NCBI RefSeq assembly: GCF_014202935.1
Contig: NZ_JACHHX010000002.1
Location: forward strand, 192,227-256,226
Source of the DNA: Rehaibacterium terrae
GTDB lineage: Bacteria > Pseudomonadota > Gammaproteobacteria > Xanthomonadales > Xanthomonadaceae
Length of the DNA: 64,000 nt
Direction of reading: 5' to 3'
Both the position numbers and the translations under genes were made by a program. Under the pieces are notes generated by a model. It was not told the DNA's origin, did not search any database, and saw only the letters and a program-made list of their open reading frames with translations. Shown here one piece after another: positions 60,122 to 64,000 of the stretch (positions are counted from its first letter, which is position 1; every line of letters begins with the position of its first letter).

Positions 60122-60568
60122 TCAGGCACCGCCGGCGAGATCGTCGAGGATCGGGCAGTCCGGGCGATGGTCGCCGTGGCAGTGACGGGCGAGGCTCTGC
60201 AGCGCGCGCTTCATCGCTTCCAGCTCGGCGATGCGCGCTTCCAGTTCGGCCACGTGCTGCTTCGTCAGCGCCTTGACCTCGGCGCTGGCGCGCTGCGGGT
60301 CGTCCCACAGGCCGAGCAGTGCTTCGATCTGCTTGATCGAGAAGCCCAGGCTGCGGGCACGCTTGATGAAGCGCAGCCGGTGCAGTTCGCGCTCGCCGTA
60401 GAGGCGGTAGCCGGCCAGGGTGCGGCCGGCCGCCGGCATCAGGCCGATCGCCTCGTAGTGGCGGATCATCTTGGCGCTGACGCCGGTGAGGGCAGCCGCT
60501 TCGCCGATGTTGTGCAGGCCTTGCTGCTTGGCGTCGGCGAGTTCGGGACGGGGCGAATATCGGGACAT
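60122..60568 (-). CDS. cueR: Copper-responsive MerR-family activator (CueR)
   Basis: 148 aa. MerR winged helix (LHNIGEAAALTGVSAKMIRH then YEAIGLMPAAGRTLAGYRLY) with a dimerisation helix. The Cu(I)-binding motif is C130-x7-C138 in ARHCHGDHRPDCPIL, as in CueR. It twists spacer-19 promoters to activate copper export genes when Cu(I) is bound. It lies 18 bases after copA on the same strand and is thus probably made from the copA transcript. Confidence 0.95.
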   Translation of the reverse strand: MSRYSPRPELADAKQQGLHNIGEAAALTGVSAKMIRHYEAIGLMPAAGRTLAGYRLYGERELHRLRFIKRARSLGFSIKQIEALLGLWDDPQRASAEVKALTKQHVAELEARIAELEAMKRALQSLARHCHGDHRPDCPILDDLAGGA

Positions 60569-60586
60569 CGGGGATCCTCCCGTCGA

Positions 60587-63019
60587 TCAGTCCGGCACCG
60601 ATGTGCGCCAGCGACGCAGCAGCAGGGTGTTGCCGACCACGCTGACGCTGGAGAAGGCCATCGCCGTGCCGGCGATCACCGGACTGAGCAGGCCGGCGGC
60701 GGCGAGCGGAATGCCGACAAGATTGTAGACAAAGGCCCAGAACAGGTTCTGGCGGATCTTGCGGTAGGTGCGTCGCGACACGTCGATGGCGTCGGCCACC
60801 AGCCGCGGATCGGGGCGCATCAGGGTGATGCCTGCGGCCTGCATCGCCACATCGGTGCCCGAGCCCATGGCGATGCCGACATCGGCGGCTGCCAGCGCCG
60901 GGGCGTCGTTGATGCCGTCGCCGACCATCGCCACCCGGCCGTCGCCGCGCAGTGCGCGTACCGTGTCGGCCTTGTCGGCCGGCAGCACCTCGGCGCGGAC
61001 CTCGTCGATGCCGAGGGCCTGCGCGACCGCCTCGGTCGCACCACGGTTGTCGCCGGTCAGCATCACCGTGCGCAGCCCAAGCCGGCGCAGGTTGGCGATT
61101 GCAGCCGCCGACCCGGGGCGGAGTGGGTCGGCGAAGGCCAGCAGGCCGAGCAGGCGCGGCGCGGCACCGGTTTCGGCCAGCCAGGAGACGGTGTGGCCGC
61201 TGGCGGCGAGCGCGTCGGCGCGCGCGGCGAGTGCGTCGAGCGCGATGCCGGATTCCTCCATCAGCCGGCGGCTGCCGAGCAGCAGCGCACGGCCGTCGAC
61301 GCGGCCGGTGAGGCCACGGCCGGCGAGCGCCTGGACATCGCCGGCGACGGCGACGTGCAATGCGCGCGCCTTGGCCGCGTCGGTGACGGCGCGTGCCAGC
61401 GCATGCTCGCTGCCCTGTTGCAGCGCGGCAGCCAATGCCAGCAGCGCGTCGGCGTCGCCATCGATGGCGACCAGCTCGCGCAGCGCCGGTTTGCCTTCGG
61501 TCAGGGTGCCGGTCTTGTCGAAGGCGACGATGCGCACGGCGTGCGCGGTCTCCAGCACCTCGGCGTCCTTGATCAGGATGCCGGCGCGGGCGGCCACGCC
61601 GGTGCCGGCCATGATCGCGGTGGGCGTCGCCAGACCGAGCGCGCACGGACAGGCGATCACCAGTACGGCGACGGCGTTGAGGATGGCGGCGCTCCAGTCG
61701 CCGGTGGTCAGGCCCCAGCCGAGCACGGTCAGGGCGGCGATGGCGACCACGGCCGGCACGAAGACCGCGCTCACCCGGTCCACCACGCGCTGGATCGGCG
61801 GCTTCTTCGCCTGCGCGTCCTCGACCAGACGGATGATCCGCGCCAGCGTGGTTTCGGCGCCGACCGCCAGCGTGCGCACCACGATCCGGCCTTCGCCATT
61901 GACCGTGCCGCCAGTGACGCGCTCGCCCGGGCCGCGCGCCACCGGCCGGCTTTCACCCGTGACCAGCGACTCGTCGGCATGGGTGCGGCCCTCGAGGATC
62001 TCGCCGTCGACCGGGATGCGCTCGCCGGGGCGAATGGCGACGTGGTCGCCCACCCGCACCGACTCGACCGGCACCTCGACTTCGCCGCCGTCGCGCAGCA
62101 CGCGCGCGGTGGACGGCCGCAGCGCCTGCAGCGCGCGGATCGCCTCGGTGGTCTGGCGCTTGGCGCGCGCCTCCAGCCACTTGCCGAGCAGCACCAGGGT
62201 GATGATCACCGCCGAGGCCTCGAAGTACAGGTGCGGTGCGCCGTGGTGCGCTTCGGCGAACAGCAGGTTCCACACGCTCAGCCCGTAGCCGGCCGAGGTG
62301 CCGAGCGCGACCAGCAGGTCCATGTTGCCGCTGTGCGCGCGCAGCGCTTTCCAGCCGGCGCGGTAGAAGCGCGCGCCCAGCCAGAATTGCACCGGTGTCG
62401 CCAGCAGCCACTGCAGCCAGCCCGGCAGCATCCAGTGCACGCCGAACGGCAGCGCCAGCATCGGCAGCAGCAGCGGGGCGGACAGCAGGGCAGCCAGCAG
62501 CAGATGGCGACGCTCGCGCTGGCCGGCGGGCGTGCCGGTCGGTGCGGGTGCGCCCGCCGTCGCGTCGACGACCGGATGGGCCGCGTAGCCGGCTTTCGCA
62601 ACCGCGGCCACGAGCGCCGCGCGATCCAGCCCGGCGACGTGCTCGACCCGGGCGCGCCCGGTAACAAGGTTGACGCTGGCCGTGGTCACGCCGGGCACGG
62701 CACGCAGCGCCCTCTCGACCCGCGCCACGCAGCCCGCGCAGGTCATGCCTTCGATGGCGAGCTCACTGACATCAGTGACGAGCGCATAGCCGGCCCTGGC
62801 GACGGCTTCCGACAGGGCGGCGAAATCCAGCGGTGGCGCGCCGGCTCCGGTGCGCACCTCGGCGCTTTCGGTGGCGAGGTTGACGCTGGCGGCGACGACG
62901 CCGGGGATGGCCTCGAGGGCTTTCTCCACCCGCGTGACGCAGGAGGCGCAGGTCAGGCCCCGGATGCTGAAACGCAGCGGCGCGGCGGTCGGCTCGGAGG
63001 GGGGATGGGCGGTGTCCAT
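60587..63019 (-). CDS. copA: Copper-exporting P1B-type ATPase
   Basis: 810 aa. Two N-terminal metal-binding domains with GLTCASC (C24, C27) and GMTCAGC (C94, C97), then eight membrane helices. The ion pathway motif is [11 protein letters not shown], the phosphorylation motif [11 protein letters not shown], and the ATP-site [14 protein letters not shown]. These define a Cu(I) exporter of the inner membrane that detoxifies the cytosol. A CueR-type promoter lies 28 bases upstream of its start. Confidence 0.97.
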   Translation of the reverse strand: MDTAHPPSEPTAAPLRFSIRGLTCASCVTRVEKALEAIPGVVAASVNLATESAEVRTGAGAPPLDFAALSEAVARAGYALVTDVSELAIEGMTCAGCVARVERALRAVPGVTTASVNLVTGRARVEHVAGLDRAALVAAVAKAGYAAHPVVDATAGAPAPTGTPAGQRERRHLLLAALLSAPLLLPMLALPFGVHWMLPGWLQWLLATPVQFWLGARFYRAGWKALRAHSGNMDLLVALGTSAGYGLSVWNLLFAEAHHGAPHLYFEASAVIITLVLLGKWLEARAKRQTTEAIRALQALRPSTARVLRDGGEVEVPVESVRVGDHVAIRPGERIPVDGEILEGRTHADESLVTGESRPVARGPGERVTGGTVNGEGRIVVRTLAVGAETTLARIIRLVEDAQAKKPPIQRVVDRVSAVFVPAVVAIAALTVLGWGLTTGDWSAAILNAVAVLVIACPCALGLATPTAIMAGTGVAARAGILIKDAEVLETAHAVRIVAFDKTGTLTEGKPALRELVAIDGDADALLALAAALQQGSEHALARAVTDAAKARALHVAVAGDVQALAGRGLTGRVDGRALLLGSRRLMEESGIALDALAARADALAASGHTVSWLAETGAAPRLLGLLAFADPLRPGSAAAIANLRRLGLRTVMLTGDNRGATEAVAQALGIDEVRAEVLPADKADTVRALRGDGRVAMVGDGINDAPALAAADVGIAMGSGTDVAMQAAGITLMRPDPRLVADAIDVSRRTYRKIRQNLFWAFVYNLVGIPLAAAGLLSPVIAGTAMAFSSVSVVGNTLLLRRWRTSVPD

Positions 63020-63046
63020 GGGTGGGCCCGTTGCGGCGACGAGGCC

Positions 63047-63077
63047 AGCATGGGCCTTCCCATGATGGGAAGGTGAA
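63047..63077 (-). promoter_or_regulatory. CueR-type operator/promoter of copA
   Basis: On the minus strand TTCACC (-35) and CATGCT (-10) are separated by 19 bases, the long spacer typical of MerR-regulated promoters. The spacer holds a perfect dyad CCTTCCCA-TGA-TGGGAAGG (63055-63073) in plus-strand sense, the CueR recognition pattern. Confidence 0.85.
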
Positions 63078-63085
63078 GCGCCGGA

Positions 63086-63196
63086 TCAGGCCGCGGTGGT
63101 GCGGCGGCTGCAGGCGATCAGGTAGCAGGCCACGAACAGGGCCAGGCCCAGGCGGGCGAGCAGGCCGAGGGCGGGCAGGAGCGGCAGACGATGCAT
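63086..63196 (-). CDS. Possible very small membrane protein
   Basis: 36 codons on the minus strand: a hydrophobic helix (LPLLPALGLLARLGLALFVA) ending CYLIACSRRTTAA. It sits between the two divergent copper promoters, just upstream of the copA promoter. There is no convincing ribosome-binding site, so it may be chance. The cysteines and position make it worth noting. Confidence 0.2.
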   Translation of the reverse strand: MHRLPLLPALGLLARLGLALFVACYLIACSRRTTAA

Positions 63197-63269
63197 GGCG
63201 GTGGCGTCGGTGTTGTCGGAGGGGCAGGGTCGGACTCGCGACGGTGGGAGGCTCGGGCGGGAAGCCCGC

Positions 63270-63300
63270 TTGACCTTCCAGCCATGGCAAACGTGAACCT
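63270..63300 (+). promoter_or_regulatory. CueR-type promoter of the copZ-like gene
   Basis: TTGACC (-35) at 63270-63275 and GAACCT (-10-like) at 63295-63300 are 19 bases apart, and the left half-site ACCTTCC is perfect. The right half (GGCAAACGT) is degenerate. The arrangement mirrors classic CueR-regulated promoters. Confidence 0.65.
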
Positions 63301-63346
63301 GTGCAACCGACGGCCGCGCGCCGTTCCACCCGCACAGGAGGCATTC

Positions 63347-63586
63347 ATGAAATTCCAGGTCCAGGGCATGACCTGCACCCATTGCGTCCAGGCGATCCAC
63401 GGCGCACTGCGCGCCCTCGACCCGGACGCAGTCGTGACGGTGGACCTTGCCGCCGGCACGGTCGAGGCCGTCGGCGGATTCGATCCCGCCAGGGCCATTG
63501 CCGCCATCGAGGCGGCGGGCTACCGGGTCGACGGCCGCGCCGACGGGACGGATGCAGCGCCCGCGTGTCGCGGTCACTGCGGCTGA
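63347..63586 (+). CDS. copZ: Copper chaperone, heavy-metal-associated domain (CopZ-like)
   Basis: 79 aa. A single HMA domain with the Cu(I) site GMTCTHC (C10, C13), beta-alpha-beta-beta-alpha-beta pattern, and an extra C-terminal pair C74-x3-C78 (PACRGHCG) not found in ordinary CopZ. It would carry Cu(I) in the cytosol to CopA. CAGGAGG lies 6 bases upstream of the ATG. It is divergent from copA and likely co-induced by CueR. Confidence 0.92.
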   Translation: MKFQVQGMTCTHCVQAIHGALRALDPDAVVTVDLAAGTVEAVGGFDPARAIAAIEAAGYRVDGRADGTDAAPACRGHCG

Positions 63587-64000
63587 CCCGGTGAGTCCGT
63601 ACACGATGACGTGGGTCAGGGCCGGCGCCGTGCTGGCCATGGCCCTTCACCTGCGCCTGCGCGCCCACCGCGCCGACGGCCGCCGCTGCTGGCGGGTGGA
63701 TCGGGCATAGCCGCATCGCTGTACCTCGTGCTCGTCCTGCTCCGGGTCGAGGGCGTGGCCGTGTGGCGCGAGCTCGGCGGCGTGGCGCTGTTCGGGGCCT
63801 TCGCCGTTGCCGGCTGGCGGCGACGTTCAGCGCCGCCGCGGCGGCACCGCCCACCAGCTGAGCACGACCGCCAGCGCGAAGGCGGTGTAGTCGGCCCTGC
63901 AAAATGCACGAACTCCGCAGCGGGCTTGGCTTGGCCCCCCTTGGACGACTGCGCGAATCCCCGGAAAATCACACCGTCGTTGCCAATTCCTGAGAGTTTT
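63587..64000. other. Unassigned sequence up to the window edge
   Basis: No complete gene is supported. A frame starting near 63616 (MTWVRAGAVLAMAL) stops at 63710. The overlapping next frame then encodes a hydrophobic run (SLYLVLVLLRVEGVAVW), as if a small membrane protein gene were frameshifted; no family is recognised. From about 63895 the composition changes (TGCAAAATGCACGAACTCC) towards lower GC, which could be the end of an insertion element continuing beyond the window. Confidence 0.3.

Overview
The window reads as chromosomal DNA of a high-GC gammaproteobacterium, most likely of the order Lysobacterales (Xanthomonadales). The support is inferential. There is a kdsD-kdsC-lptCAB-rpoN-hpf-ptsN-hprK-rapZ block that includes HPr kinase, a split glycine decarboxylase (GcvPA), a sufR-sufBCDS operon ending in a Rieske ferredoxin gene, a MurU/AmgK cell-wall recycling pair, and heptamer arrays (GGTTTCC, GATTCCC) in many intergenic gaps. 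No rRNA, tRNA, CRISPR array or intact prophage was seen.

Layout. 0-6.7 kb: end of a surface-polysaccharide locus (two glycosyltransferases, a flippase-like protein, a hexapeptide acetyltransferase, a sugar aminotransferase), then a GT-C/TPR membrane protein beside pilA, which has a sigma-54 promoter. 6.9-8.8 kb: a small accessory stretch with an AbiEii-type toxin remnant, a hicBA pair and dispersed repeats. 8.7-11.4 kb: Fur-boxed ferric-iron ABC transporter genes without an adjacent ATPase gene. 11.6-14.8 kb: gcvT-gcvH-gcvPA. 14.8-16.1 kb: a long gap with a promoter, a foldable RNA and a terminator (candidate small RNA), then a Lys/Ala-rich histone H1-like gene. 16.2-23.4 kb: an SRPBCC/GyrI protein coupled to a PAS-GGDEF-EAL protein, a secreted serine hydrolase, LemA and an M48 protease. 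23.5-33.1 kb: LPS export, Kdo synthesis, rpoN and nitrogen-PTS genes on the minus strand, with ibaG and murA divergent. 33.3-39.4 kb: purM, purN and a DUF3108 gene on one strand; DUF2066, CDP-alcohol phosphotransferase, PerM-like and hda genes overlapping on the other. 39.6-49.4 kb: murU-amgK, manC, an M20 peptidase, a ComEA-like protein, a SET protein, HutD, a 2OG-Fe(II) oxygenase with a methyltransferase, and a secreted cysteine-containing protein whose apparent promoter spacer holds a run of 12 G. 49.4-56.2 kb: the suf operon with its autoregulatory-looking promoter. 56.3-64 kb: a second SET protein, a DUF5916 outer-membrane protein, a hydrolase, and a copper module (cueR, copA, copZ) with two CueR-type operators.

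How the parts connect. RpoN is encoded here, and the pilA promoter matches its consensus base for base at the key positions. Iron (Fur box), Fe-S assembly (SufR-like repressor) and copper (CueR) systems each carry a visible cis-site. Kdo synthesis, LPS export, MurA, MurU/AmgK and ManC together make a cell-envelope-rich window. The most novel-looking items are the candidate small RNA at about 15.29-15.47 kb, the poly-G promoter at 48.5 kb, and SET-domain proteins in the same genome as a histone H1-like protein. All calls rest on reading the sequence and recognising families; no database search was run.
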